This document shows positions 50,067-61,663 of a stretch of DNA of 64,000 nucleotides, piece by piece. The stretch covers positions 6,868,034-6,932,033 of the forward strand of contig CM012953.1 in the NCBI GenBank assembly GCA_000181795.3. Reading direction: 5' to 3'. The notes below the pieces were generated by a model. The model saw only the letters and a program-made list of their open reading frames with translations. It searched no databases and was not told the origin of the DNA. Position numbers and translations under genes: made by a program. Origin of the DNA: Trichinella spiralis (taxonomy: Eukaryota > Nematoda > Enoplea > Trichinellida > Trichinellidae). Within the stretch, counting starts at the first letter, position 1. Every line of letters starts with the position of its first letter.

Positions 50067-52199
50067 GACGCGCGGATCAGTAAATTAATCAATTATATCC
50101 TATTTGAAGCATTGTTTAACTTATTTAAGGTGCAGAAAAGTAAAAATTTCCAATGACCACCGGCATTTACAGACAATCACAGCTACAGACATGTTTCAGA
50201 AAATGACTACAGTACAATTGAAAATCAAGTCGTAAAAATTACAGTAAACTAAAAAGTATCAAAAAATCATGTGAAATAAGACAAAAGACTCATCAACGAC
50301 ATAAAATAAAATAAAAAATAAAAAATAAATTTTATAAATATGTAAGTCTAAATAATGACAGAGCTTCCCTGCCAATGTTGCAGGCAGTTTTGTGAACAAG
50401 TATTTTATGAAACTTAATTTTATTTAATTTATTTACTTTAAATAACCACCCAATTATTACTGCTAATGAATATTACACAAATTGTTTTGCGTATTTATTT
50501 AATTAAGTATTACAAAACTGAACAAAGAATTTCGTTCCTAACAATAAACTTGTGCAAAATGCAGAAATATTTTTCGCATTTACATTGATTATTTAAATTC
50601 CCCAACTGCATATGCATTTATGTCAGATAGGATAGCCAAGGTTGAGCTTTTGGATTATTATAAAAGAAAATGTTCTGCTCAGAATTAAGAAATTTATAAA
50701 ACAGAATATAAAATGTATGGTGAGAGCAGTGATGAATTACAAATCAAAACTGCACTGTCGAAAGAACTGTTCCAAGTAAACAAATTAATCAAATTAATTT
50801 AATTTCTTTCGTTACTTTTTATTTTTTATGAAAAAGTTATTCAGGGCGGATCACCCGTCTTTAAATACTGCAATTGATTTAAACAAGGTGCAGTGTCAAC
50901 TTTGCATTAAAAGCTTACTTATTTAATAACAAGTATAAAACTAGTTTTTATGTATGTTAATAATAAAATTGGTTTCGCTCATTTTATTGATAAAGAATTT
51001 GATTTTTTAATAAAAAATAATTTCTTGTTACTTAAAAAATGTTTTTCTACAAAACATCACAAAGACAAAAGTAATGCACACAATAAGCACTGCTGATGTA
51101 AAATGGAACATGTGGTACTAATTAAATTCTATACAAGATTTTGATTTATTGACAGTTTCAAAATTTAAAGAATTTGGCGAAATTAGATAATCATCGAATA
51201 ATAAATGGAACATTTGAAAGAGCGTTTAAAAAATCACAAAAACTAGTTTTCAGAGCGTTAAATAAGATGGACTTTTAAAGTAATTATTAGCAGGTAAGCC
51301 ACAGTGCTGGTTTTAGTAGAAATGTGAATTAAACGTAATAAAATTTTAAAATTTGAGCAACATTATGTTTTTTAATTCTTGTTAGTAAATTAAACAATGA
51401 TATTTTATTAATTAATGCATTCTGAAGAAACATTTTTCGTGCAATACATGTTGCACATTAACAGAATTTTCAGCATTATTTCCATGTTTCACCGATTGTA
51501 ACAAAGATATAATAAGGTATAATTACATAAAATATGATATTATTTAACATAATATAAATTGAATACTTAGAAAATATAAATTCCTTTTCATCTTTTTTTT
51601 ATGATAACAATTATTTTTTCTACTGGTCATTTTAACCAGGTGAAAACCTTATTTTAATTGCTTAATAATGTACAATTTTCAATTTACAATTTTAGTCCAA
51701 TATTTGCAGTTTTCAGAAGAAACAGTAGGTTAAGATTCAGATTAGTTATCACGCTAAAAAACCAATATTATTGTAATAATAAAAATAAATCAAGTAAATG
51801 GTAGTTTTTCAGAGTTTTGTAATGCATTTTTTGCATAAATTACATTAAAGTTGTTCTTCGACAAACAAAAGCAATTGAGTGTCTGCAGTATTTTGCGGTA
51901 TAGCATAAGCAATAAAAAAATTATCATAATAAATAAAGGTTGCCAGTGCTTTGATAGTTCTTTACGTTGTTCTGAGAAATGGGCTTCAATTAAAAAATTT
52001 GTTGCAAACGTAAGAAGAATTTAATGATAGTGTCTTAAAAATCAAATAATAATCATAATAACAATTTGCAAAAAGCACAAAACATTTATTAAAATACCAC
52101 ATTAATATAAACTGCATTCAGAGAGAAAAAGGCTTTCAAACACTTAATGCTTCATTACTTCTGCTTTTGTCTTCATAAAGTTCTGATCAGTGTTGGTGT
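50067..52199. other. Upstream region of CLASP, no gene seen
   Basis: About 2.1 kb of AT-rich DNA with many stop codons in all frames. It includes the CLASP promoter. Nothing else is recognised. Confidence 0.5.
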
Positions 52200-53910
52200 A
52201 ATTTTTTTTCAGTACGTATCGAATGCAGAGGATGTTGCAGTATTATTTTCATCACATTTTCCGTGTAACTTCCGGCCTGAGGTGGCCTTATCCCACATCC
52301 AGTTGGGGATTACTGAGACCACCGCACCACTGTTGACCAGAAACAAAATTTTCCACTTCTCTACCTTGCTTGCGACGTAGAGCACGTTGCCGGTCTGCGA
52401 GACGATGGTCGCCACCTTTCCATTCTTTGTTGTTTGTCTTGAAGCTGACGCTGGCTTCATAACCTATTGCAGCAATAGCCGCGTTGGCCGCATCGGAAAT
52501 AATCCGTTGCCCCTCGGGCAGGTCGTGTGTTAGTCGAACTTGCCCGTATCGTCTCCACGTAGTTCAACCATCGGATCAGGGCCTCCAAGGCTTGAACCAG
52601 GCTATCTCTGCAGATGTGGCAAGTATGTCGCTGCTTCGGCGTTGACAATTCACGCAGACAGGGTTCTCTGCGGATCTCTCTCGACGCTACGCCGCAGGTG
52701 AAACGCACGACCAACTCGTTCTCTGATTTCCGGTTGCTTTCCATATCAAACACCCAACTTGTGCGAACTTTCGTATCCACTGGTTCTGTCGTTGTCGTAG
52801 GCCCTCAAAATCCATTATTAGACTGATCTGGGACTCGGCATGGCATGTCCAGAACATGGCGGTTTAGCTCCTCCCTGGCTTATTTTCTCGATCGGTTTCA
52901 GGGAGGGAAAGCTCCCGTCGGACAGCGTCATTCATGAAGAGACGGACGCTGACGGCTTGGCGCGACGACGGTATGCCGGTCACATAGAAGAAATATTCTG
53001 GTTTTTCGGTGCTGTCCATTTCTCGTCGTTGGCTGGCGGTGTGCCGTAACAGGCACTTGCGATTCCCCTCGGCGCAAATTCCCGGACAGGCTTCTATTGT
53101 AACGGATTTTCCGTAGATACTGCCGGGTACGTCTCTGCTTCAGGACTGTCCCGTCGGTCACTGCAGTCCAACGCATTATGTAGCGGACGCAAGTTGACGT
53201 GTAACCATTACTGTATATATATGTCCAGATCACAAAGAGGAAGAAGACGAATGAAGCTACCATGGATTGATTGATCCTTGAAGATCATAGAAGAATATCG
53301 GCATAACGGAGTGGGTCAGTAGCGAAGAAGGAAGATAAATAATCTTTGGGATATACGGTGGTGGATCGATGGTGGTCCTTGTGGATATTTGTAAATAAAT
53401 ACTGAACTTTTCATCCGTCTCTTGGATGGGAGAATGTCATCGGTAAAGCGCAAACAAAGGAAAAGGGGTAGCAGGGTCGGAAGCTGCCAGACGGACAGTA
53501 TGACCGCTGACACGAACCCGCCGGTCGAAACCGGCGCGTCGTCTTCTAACGATCATTGTGGTAGCAGCCCAGCTGGTAGCACGAACGAACCCGCCCGGGG
53601 GAGCGGCTCGTTACTCTTTGGGGCCTCCGCGCGTCGACGAAGACATTCAGGGTAATAAAGAGAAACACACACTACACAATCGTTAAAGTGTTTATTAGAA
53701 CGTGCTACCAACAATCACCGTGATAGATCACACTGCCGTCTAGCGCCAACCGAACACCACGTACGAACCCTTTCTCCCCATCACCTACCGTAGCCTTTCT
53801 GATTATCATGTATCACCCTACTCTTTCTACCGATCGGTCGTCTGGTCTTCTCGTAGGTACTGCTCTCTTTCTGCCGTACACGGCATAGATGATGTTTAAG
53901 ATTTTCTACA
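52200..53910 (-). mobile_element. Broken LTR-retrotransposon fragment (gag-protease end), probably Ty3/gypsy
   Basis: A GC-richer island with sharp contrast to its surroundings. On the minus strand it shows, in order, a Gag-like segment with a degenerate zinc-knuckle-type stretch (about 52460-52780) and a retropepsin-like segment (about 52210-52460). Upstream of these lies a longer part (about 52800-53910) that looks like leader/Gag and perhaps an LTR, with a polyadenylation-like AATAAA on that strand near 53690. No reverse transcriptase, integrase or second LTR is present, so most of the element is missing, and what remains is broken by several interruptions. The family is judged from the zinc knuckle followed by an aspartic protease; BEL/Pao is the alternative. 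It looks like an old copy, but age cannot be measured without relatives. Confidence 0.65.
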
Positions 53911-54394
53911 GTTCGGTACTGAACTCCTAGCCATCTGTTGCATAATGCATTATGTGAGATGCAAAAAATATTGAAATAAATTAAGCACTTAAGCTGAAAC
54001 GAATTTAAATCATTTTCAGCATACAGATAAGATGAATATTATAAAATACAAATTGGTGACACTGAAAGTAGAATCTGTAAAATTTTTGGTTAGTTTATTT
54101 GAACTTGATTTTCAATTAAATGAGCAGTGAATTTGTAATAAATTTACAGTAATCCGAGTAATTGTTCCTAAAATTGCACAAATAATCATAGTAAAAGTAA
54201 TATAGTTAATGGAAATAAAAATTATATGTATAATGAACTTTTTAAAATTGTTTATTCAAAGAATTATTTCGCACATTAATTGTATGTTTTGTTGAGATTA
54301 TTCTGTTGTGTATTATTTATTTGTTTTCAAACGAGCGACTTGCTTTTCATCTTGTAGATTGTGTTTAATATCTTCCCTTTGGCTGGAGAACAAA
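53911..54394. other. Intergenic region upstream of TOMM7
   Basis: About 480 bp of AT-rich sequence between the retroelement fragment and TOMM7. An acceptor-like tttcatcttgtag ends at about 54358, 36 bp before the TOMM7 ATG. Nothing else is recognised. Confidence 0.5.
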
Positions 54395-54775
54395 ATGATT
54401 CACCTAAGCGACCACCAGAAGCGTTTTGTTATCGCGCTAAAAGAAGCGTTCACATTTTCACTGCAATTTTGTTACATTCCATTCATAATTTATCTGGGTA
54501 TCGTTCGTTGATTTTAGAAAGTTATTAAAATTATCACGCTTTGTTGTGATAAAATGATTTTTATGGCTGTTCTTTGAGTTTCGATTTTTCTTTTTTCATA
54601 TTAACTAACACTTTGAAGTTGACAAGTGAATGTTTAGGATTTCAACACGGCGCAGAACCTGGTCATCCGCCGCTTTCGTTGGTTCAGTAAGTTCTTTTTT
54701 TCATTAATAATTTTAATGTTTAGTATGTTTGATTTTACTTTACAAGCATTTTATTTTAGGCTGTTCTGGAATTAA
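54395..54775 (+). CDS. TOMM7: Mitochondrial import receptor subunit TOM7
   Basis: Three exons: 54395-54497, 54638-54686 and a 16-nt last exon 54760-54775; 55 aa, the same length as human TOMM7. TOM7 is a small tail-anchored subunit of the outer-membrane TOM translocase and also stabilises PINK1 there. The protein matches the family from end to end: a start MIHLSDHQKR (human MVKLSKEAKQR), the membrane segment FCYIPFIIYLG (human GFIPLVIYLG), then the diagnostic GAEPGHPP (human GADPGMPEP) and an aromatic end LFWN (human LLWG). The second and third exons are too short to be found as open frames. ALG14 starts 82 bp downstream on the same strand; an ATTAAA overlaps the stop codon. Confidence 0.88.
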
Positions 54776-54857
54776 AATGTGATGTTCATGAACGATAAAC
54801 AGCTCATTTAGTTGATAGTTTCTGTGAAGTAAATTCAAATTTTCAAATTGTAAAACA

Positions 54858-55481
54858 ATGTCCTTTTTCATTTGTGCTTTCATTTGTTTTTGCGTGTGCT
54901 TTTCGTTATTGTTAATTGTCCGTTACCGTCGTCATCTCCGTCACAGACGAACAAATTCAACTGTTAGCACATGCGTCGTTCTTGGTTCCGGTGGTCATAC
55001 AATGGAAATTCTTCGACTTGTTCAATCGTTGGACAATTCAAAATACAATCCAATACACTTTATTATAGCAGATACTGATTCAAATAGTGTAGAAAAAGTG
55101 AAGCCTATGCTGAAAGACGATAACGTTTCATTTTCCACTATTCGCAGATGCAGAGAAGTGAAACAGTCAATTAGCAATGTATTTCTGCCGACGCTTGTGG
55201 CCACTGGTCAGTCGTTGGTACAAATATGGCGAACAAAGCCTGAATTATTGCTATGCAATGGCCCCGGAACTTGTTTGCCGGTATGCTTTGCTGCGTTTTT
55301 CGTCGATTTGCTGTTCGGACGCACTTGTCGCATTATTTACGTCGAGAGCGTATGCAGGGTAACAAGACTATCATTAACTTGTAAAATCCTCTACTATTTC
55401 TACCTTGCCGACCATGTGCTAGTGCAGTGGCCAGAATTGGCCGCTGTTTATCCAAGAACATTGTATATTGGGAGGTTTTAA
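54858..55481 (+). CDS. ALG14: ALG14, membrane anchor of the UDP-GlcNAc transferase ALG13/ALG14
   Basis: A single intronless exon of 207 aa (human ALG14 is 216). ALG14 anchors the catalytic ALG13 to the cytosolic face of the ER. The pair adds the second GlcNAc to dolichol-PP-GlcNAc in N-glycan assembly. Seen: an N-terminal hydrophobic anchor (about 3-21) followed by a basic RYRRHLRHRR stop; the GT-B-type motif VLGSGGHTMEILRL; LLCNGPGTCLPVC, close to the human NGPGTCVPIC; VESVCRVTRLSLTCKILYY; HVLVQWPEL; and the end YPRTLYIGRF. The absence of introns is striking next to gene neighbours that have many. It follows TOMM7 after 82 bp and may share its transcript. A polyadenylation AATAAA is at 55575-55580. 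Confidence 0.93.
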   Translation: MSFFICAFICFCVCFSLLLIVRYRRHLRHRRTNSTVSTCVVLGSGGHTMEILRLVQSLDNSKYNPIHFIIADTDSNSVEKVKPMLKDDNVSFSTIRRCREVKQSISNVFLPTLVATGQSLVQIWRTKPELLLCNGPGTCLPVCFAAFFVDLLFGRTCRIIYVESVCRVTRLSLTCKILYYFYLADHVLVQWPELAAVYPRTLYIGRF

Positions 55482-56145
55482 AGATTTAAACGAAATTATT
55501 TTTTGGAAAAAAAAGTTTCCCTTTTTTCGCTTTGATTTTGATATTTTGTGTGTGGGCTGCGGTTTATTGCGTAGAATAAATTTGTGTGAATTTTGATTTT
55601 GTGGAAAATGATAAACTGATTAAATTGATATGGGATAAAGGAACCGGAATATATGAAAACTAATACTTTTGCATACAGTTAATCAAGGTTGTTAAGCTGC
55701 TGTGACGAAAATAGATAAGCTGAAAATCATATATTTGTTTAGTAACGAATTTATGACGACGTGAAATTTTTTGCATCTTTTTCATTTAATTCTTTTATCA
55801 CATGTTTGCAGATTGGAAACGGTTTGCGTAAAATGAGACCGTAATTTTGTGTTTTTATCATAAAAGTTGACAATGGGTAATCTTCTTTTTTTATTTATCA
55901 ATCAAATAACATGATTTTAATGAAAAATTTACCACTGCCTGGAGGCTTTTGGCAAATGCTTTATCTCGAATTTGTTCAAATTAAACCTTCAGCTTTTACT
56001 TAACTTATCAGTTGTTTATTGATATTATGTTTTTTGCTATTTATCCTTGTATTATGTTTTCTTATATAAAATAAAGTTTGTTTCAAATTTTGAACACTTT
56101 TGTAATTGATCTGTTGTCCTGGTTGGATAAATCAAAAAAAGAACA
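55482..56145. other. Intergenic region between ALG14 and the cathepsin B-like gene
   Basis: Contains the ALG14 polyadenylation signal (55575-55580) and otherwise AT-rich sequence. No gene is seen. Confidence 0.5.
55575..55580 (+). terminator. Polyadenylation signal AATAAA (ALG14, perhaps also TOMM7)
   Basis: Canonical hexamer 94 bp after the ALG14 stop, followed by TTTGTGTG, a typical GU-rich downstream element. Confidence 0.6.
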
Positions 56146-57632
56146 ATGAAAATTTTGTTGCTCAGCTTGTTTGTTTTCGCTTTGGCGGAAAATTATGAAG
56201 AAAATTATGAACGCTTGAAAGTCGAATTGGAACGACAACGGCAAGCCAATGGCAACACTTTCTCTTGGAAAGTAAAAATTTGTTTTGCTTCTCACATATG
56301 CGTTGTTATATATTAAGCTGAAAAAAAAATATTTTTGAAAATTAATAAATTTGAAAACATCAGCAAACCATGGAAAACATGTAAATTTTATTATTTAGTT
56401 TGGACGAAATGCATATTTCAAAAATAAGTCAATTGGTGAAATCAAAAAGCTGTTGGGCTACAGGATGTTGCCTAAGACGGTGAAAGAGCGAAATGAAATG
56501 CCAATGCCGGAAGATTTATTAAATTTGGAAAATTTCAATTATCCGGTGGAATTCGACTCCAGAAAACATTGGCCTCAGTGTGAAAAAGTGATCAGCTTCA
56601 TAAAAGATCAAGCAAACTGTGGAAGCTGTTGGGTATTGTGTGCATTGTTTTGTGTTTTCATTTTTATGCTAATTATGTATGCATATTATGTATTTTACTG
56701 ATTAGCTGACTTCAATTTTAAGGCCGTATCCAGCGCGTCCGTCATGTCCGACCGGACGTGCATTGCTACTGATGGTCAATTTACGACATTGCTTTCCGAT
56801 GCCGAACTTCTTTCCTGTTGTACATCATGCGGTTATGGGTAACTGGGCAAACGTTTTTTTGTTTTCAAAATTGTCAAATTGTATTTATTTTTATTTTAAT
56901 TTTTTTAGTTGTAACGGTGGATATCCTCAGAGAACTTTCAAATATTGGGTGTACAGCGGTATGCCAACTGGTGGACCGTACGGCTCGAATGACACCTGCA
57001 AACCATACCCAATTCCACCCTGCAGTAACTGCTCTGAAACAAGGACTCCAAAATGTTCCAAAAGTTGCATCTCCACTTATCCACTTTCTTTGAATGAAGA
57101 TCGACATTATGGTAAATTATTTCAGGCCTGTTTTTTTCTTGAAAAAATACAGAAATATGATAATTTCAGGAAGCACATATTATCAATTTTGGCTTGGTGA
57201 AAAATCAATGATGAAAGATATTTCACTATACGGACCCATTGTTGCAGGAATGTCAGTTTATGAAGACTTTTTGCATTACAAAGAAGGTAAAATTAATTGC
57301 AATTCAGAATTTTTATTTTTGTTTTAAATAATGCAAATTTATCTTCACAAAGGTGTTTATACACAAGAGAGTGGAATTTTTCTGGGAGGCCACGCCGTAA
57401 GAATTATTGGATGGGGTGAACAAGACAACATTCCGTATTGGCTTGTAGCCAACTCATGGAATACTACATTTGGTGAAGACGGTAAAAATGATTATTTTAT
57501 TTTATTTTATTGTTTATATGCAATTTAAAAGATGAAAAAACATCTTTTTTTCCAGGATTATTCAAAATAAGAAGAGGCTTTGACGAATGTGGCATTGAGT
57601 CGTATGTGAGTGCTGGACGTGCAAAAGTATAA
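56146..57632 (+). CDS. Cathepsin B-like papain-family cysteine protease
   Basis: Seven exons: 56146-56271, 56399-56632, 56723-56838, 56909-57111, 57170-57286, 57353-57481, 57556-57632; 333 aa (human cathepsin B 339). It has a signal peptide ([13 protein letters not shown]), a short propeptide with [21 protein letters not shown] and LLGYRMLPK, and the mature enzyme starting near [14 protein letters not shown]. Catalytic Cys119 ([17 protein letters not shown]), His279 ([12 protein letters not shown]) and Asn299 ([14 protein letters not shown]) are all present, as are GCNGGYP and the cathepsin B-type insertion with PIPPC and TPKCSKSC. The two occluding-loop histidines (PPCEHH in human) are replaced (PPCSNC), so endopeptidase rather than dipeptidyl carboxypeptidase activity is predicted. 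It is likely secreted or lysosomal; nematodes use such enzymes for gut digestion. AATAAA is at 57806-57811. Confidence 0.93.
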
Positions 57633-59144
57633 TTTTAACTTGCGATATTTATTGGCATATAATTTTGCTTTTGTTTATATGAAAAAAGTTGCTGAATGAA
57701 ATTTATTTCTAATTTCAAATAATTGAATGCTATTTTATTTCATTTACGTTTACTGATGCCAGTTTGGTAGTTTGAAGTTTAATTCATTGCAGGTGTTTTA
57801 GTGAAAATAAAAAATTTTTTAGTGTAAGCAGAACATCAGTAATAACTTTAACAGTTTTAAATATAAAATATCCATTGAAAATTAACCTATAAAGTTGTTT
57901 AAAAATTGAATTTAATTTTCATTTAAATAGCACGTAAATATTTAATTACAATATGATATTTATTCAAAACAAAAGCAAAAAACCGTGAAATGCAAATAAA
58001 TATATATTGAGCAATTTTAAGTAATGAAAAAGTCTCGTGTTCAATGAAAAATGTTTTTAATTTATAAAACTCAAAATATTTTTTGAAAAATAGATAATTT
58101 TTGCTAATTTATTTATTAAATGATATTTAAATTTCAAAACTAACATCAATTGCAATCAAATGATTTCATATTACTGAAAAATATTGCAACAAACAATCAA
58201 TATATGTTAAAAAATTAATATATTAATGTACATTACAACTGGTGAATATTTAAAAAGTAACTTCAGCAGCAGATATATATTAGAATTAAAAAAATTTTGA
58301 ATTGAAATCAAAGCAACAAAATTATTTATTTGAAAGCCAAAGAAATTTGATGAAATGTTGAAGAAATGGACCGTACAGTATTTTATTGACGCGAACAATT
58401 TAATACCCTAATCAGTTCTCATGTTTCAGCCATGTGTATGGTGTTCCAAATGCTTCTTTATCTTGCCAGGAAATATTCTTTTGAGTAAATTTCAACGCCC
58501 ACTTACACTGTCACCAATTATTTCCTGCATGTTCTGCAAACAGTGTAAATAACCACGCCAAATTCAACGAAAATCAATCACTTGTCACGCATAGGAAAAT
58601 TATTTAAAATGAATTAAGCTACATTCGCCTTTTCATTCTCGATAGTATTCATTTATTGGTATAGTGAACAGTTCACTAGCAGAAAGAATTACTCAATTTT
58701 ATCTTTTTTCATCAGAATAATTGTTTAAATCAAATATCATGTAAGTAAATCTTCATAGTTTTAATTTTACATAAAATTATAATTTATTAATTGTATATTA
58801 ACTTTATTTATGTGTTTCAAATATGTTGAGCTTGTAAAGTTATCACATTGTATTAATTTTAAATCTTTATTAGTTTATTTATTACTTTCAAAATTTATTT
58901 CTTTCTAGCGTTACGAATACTTTTTGTTCTGCGATCAGTTAACAAGCAAAAAATTTGTAATCGATTTTCATTATTAAATGTAAAATTTTTAATGTGCATG
59001 CAAATTAAAGTTTAAAGCCATTATAATCAATCTTTAAATTATGTAAAATTTTTGTAAATTATAAATTTGTAATTTTATAAATGCAAATGCAAACGATGCA
59101 TATATTTGAAATAAATGTTACCATAATTTTTTGTTTCAAGTAAA
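57633..59144. other. Intergenic region between cathepsin B-like and decarboxylase genes
   Basis: About 1.5 kb of strongly AT-rich DNA. It contains the cathepsin polyadenylation signal (57806-57811) and ends in tttgtttcaag (AG at 59139-59140), an acceptor-like site 4 bp before the next ATG. No gene is seen. Confidence 0.5.
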
Positions 59145-61663
59145 ATGGATGCAGAAGAGTTTCGCAAGTGGGGAAAGAAAATGATTGACTTTGTCGCCGA
59201 CTATTGGATTAATTTACCAAGTCGTACTCCAATGTCAGATGTCAAGCCAGGATATTTGCGAAGTCTTTTACCCGAAGAAGCTCCAATGGATCCAGACAGT
59301 TGGGAAAATATATTTTCTGATATAGAAAATGTCATTCTTCAAGGAGTATGCTTGTTTATCAATAAACAACACCCAATACATTTTATATATTACATTCAGA
59401 CCACTCATTGGCACCATCCTCTTTTTTTTGCTTATTATCCAACTGGAAACAGTTATCCAGCAATTCTAGGTGATATACTGTCGGCTGGAATTGGATGCAT
59501 CGGTTTTACATGGGTATCTGTTTAACTATAAATTTACCAATGTTTAAATCATAAATTAAATTTTTAATCATTACTGTTAGGTTAATTTCATATTTAAGTA
59601 AATAGCAACAGTCTGAATAGAATTTAGGATTAAGAAATCATTTTGAAATTAAAATGATATTTAAGAATATATGTATTTATTTTTGAAATATTGAGATTAT
59701 TTTCAAGAAATTTTCAGAATTTAGAAAATTCTTTTCAATATTTATAACAACTCAAATATATATTGCAGAACTCTAGTCCTGCTTGTACTGAACTCGAAAT
59801 GGTCATGATGGATTGGCTTGCGAAACTTTTAAAACTGCCTGAATATTTTTTATATTCTCATTCTGGACCAGGAGCTGGAATGATCCAAGTATTAAAATTT
59901 TTGCATTTTCACTTACCATATAATAATAATGTTCATCAAGGGTACTGCAAGTGAATGTGTGCTATTTTCCATGCTGGCAGCAAGAAACAAAACATGTAAA
60001 AAATATGAAAGTGAAAACAAGCAATATCATATATGTGAGAAGGACTTAATTGCTTACTGCTCTGATCAAGTATGTGTGTGTGTTTTTATAATTTATCTGT
60101 TAGCTAAAAGTTTTATATATGTTATACATTATCTAATGTATAACAAACCGTATTTAATCATTATAAGTTTAGAAGTTTAGAAAATTTTATTAATTTATGA
60201 ACAGTTTTTTCTTTTCCAATCCTGACAGTTTTTTTGAGATTTGTAAAATCTGGCTAATCATAATTTAAAGCTTGCACATATACATCTACAAAATAAAAGA
60301 AATTTTTAAAAAGAATTGATTTCGAGAAGATGCTAGCCTAGATGGTGATACTGTTTGAAAATCATTTGTTTAAATAAAGCTGATGCAAAGAATATTTGAT
60401 TCGTTTAAGGCCCATTCCTCTGTAGAAAGAGCCGCAATGTTGGCGCATGTTCAAATTAGAAAAGTTCCCTCTGATGAGAATTATCGTATGACAAGAGTCG
60501 CTTTGCAGGCGGTGATTGAAAATGACATCAACGCAGGATTTATTCCTTTTTTTGTTAATACTAATTTTTTGTTAAAAAATTAAAAAAACACTTAATGAAA
60601 ATTGTTTAAGGTCTGTGCAACATTGGGCACAACGAACTCTTGTGCATTCGACTGTTTAACAGAGATTGGTTTGCTATGCAAAGAAAAAGAAATTTGGTTG
60701 CATATTGATGCTGCCTACGCTGGCAGTGCATTCATTTGTCCAGAATATCGTCATTTACTTGATGGAATTGAAGTAATCAGAAGTTGGATTTGTAATATCA
60801 AAAATACATATTCATAAAAACATCTCATTTTAAGTATGCAGATACGTTCAATTTCAATCCACACAAAGCGTTAATGATCAATTTTGATTGTTCAGCAATG
60901 TGGTATAATAATTTAAATTAAATTTTTTACTTCAAAAATTTCATCAATTTTAATATAGGTTCAAAAATGTACTTGAAATTGAAAATGCATATTATGTGAA
61001 TCCGCAATATTTGAAACACGAACATCAAAATATGATTCCTGATTTTCGGGTAAAAGCAATAGTGATTTCAAACATTTCTTCAACAATCACTTTTAGAACT
61101 GGCAAATTCCATTGGGTCGTCGATTTCGATCATTAAAACTTTGGCTTACTTTCAGAGCTCTCGGCGTCGGATTCCTGCAAGAAAACATTAGAAAAGTAAA
61201 ATAAAACATTTTTATAATTCTTAAATAATTTTAATATGCAACATCTTTAGATGTGTCGTCTTGCAAAAGAATTTGCAGATTTTGTAGTTAAAGATGAACG
61301 TTTTGAATTGGTTGCTCCAGTTATTTTAGGATTAGTCTGCTTTAGACTCAAGGTAAATGCGATAAAAGCAATTTTTATTAATATTTACATTGTGCAATTC
61401 ATAGATATTTAACTATCATTAGAATGAAAAGACATTTCAGGTGACAGTAATTAAAAGAACAATTTTAGGATACAAATGAAGTAAATGAAAAGCTATACCA
61501 AATGATCAACAACCAACGAAGAATTCATGTTGTATCTTCAGTTTTAAGAAATGTGTTTGTATTACGAATTTCAATTTCTTCTGCTTTAACTGAAATTGCA
61601 GACATCCACTTTGCATGGAAAGTAATCTCAGCTAGCGCGACAAAGCTTCTCGCTTCTTACTAA
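59145..61663 (+). CDS. Aromatic L-amino-acid decarboxylase-type PLP enzyme (group II)
   Basis: Eleven exons: 59145-59345, 59400-59513, 59769-59888, 59941-60069, 60410-60553, 60611-60772, 60835-60902, 60959-61049, 61097-61195, 61251-61352, 61469-61663; 474 aa (human DDC 480). The family makes amines (dopamine, serotonin, tyramine, histamine) from aromatic amino acids. Seen: [70 protein letters not shown], Asp269 in [14 protein letters not shown]-lysine 301 in [24 protein letters not shown], and [13 protein letters not shown]. Tyr330 in the catalytic loop is kept, which predicts a decarboxylase rather than an aldehyde synthase. The residue after the PLP lysine is Ala where NPHKWL is usual. Substrate (DOPA/5-HTP, tyrosine or histidine) cannot be told from the sequence. 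An AATAAA overlaps the stop codon (61663-61668). Confidence 0.92.
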
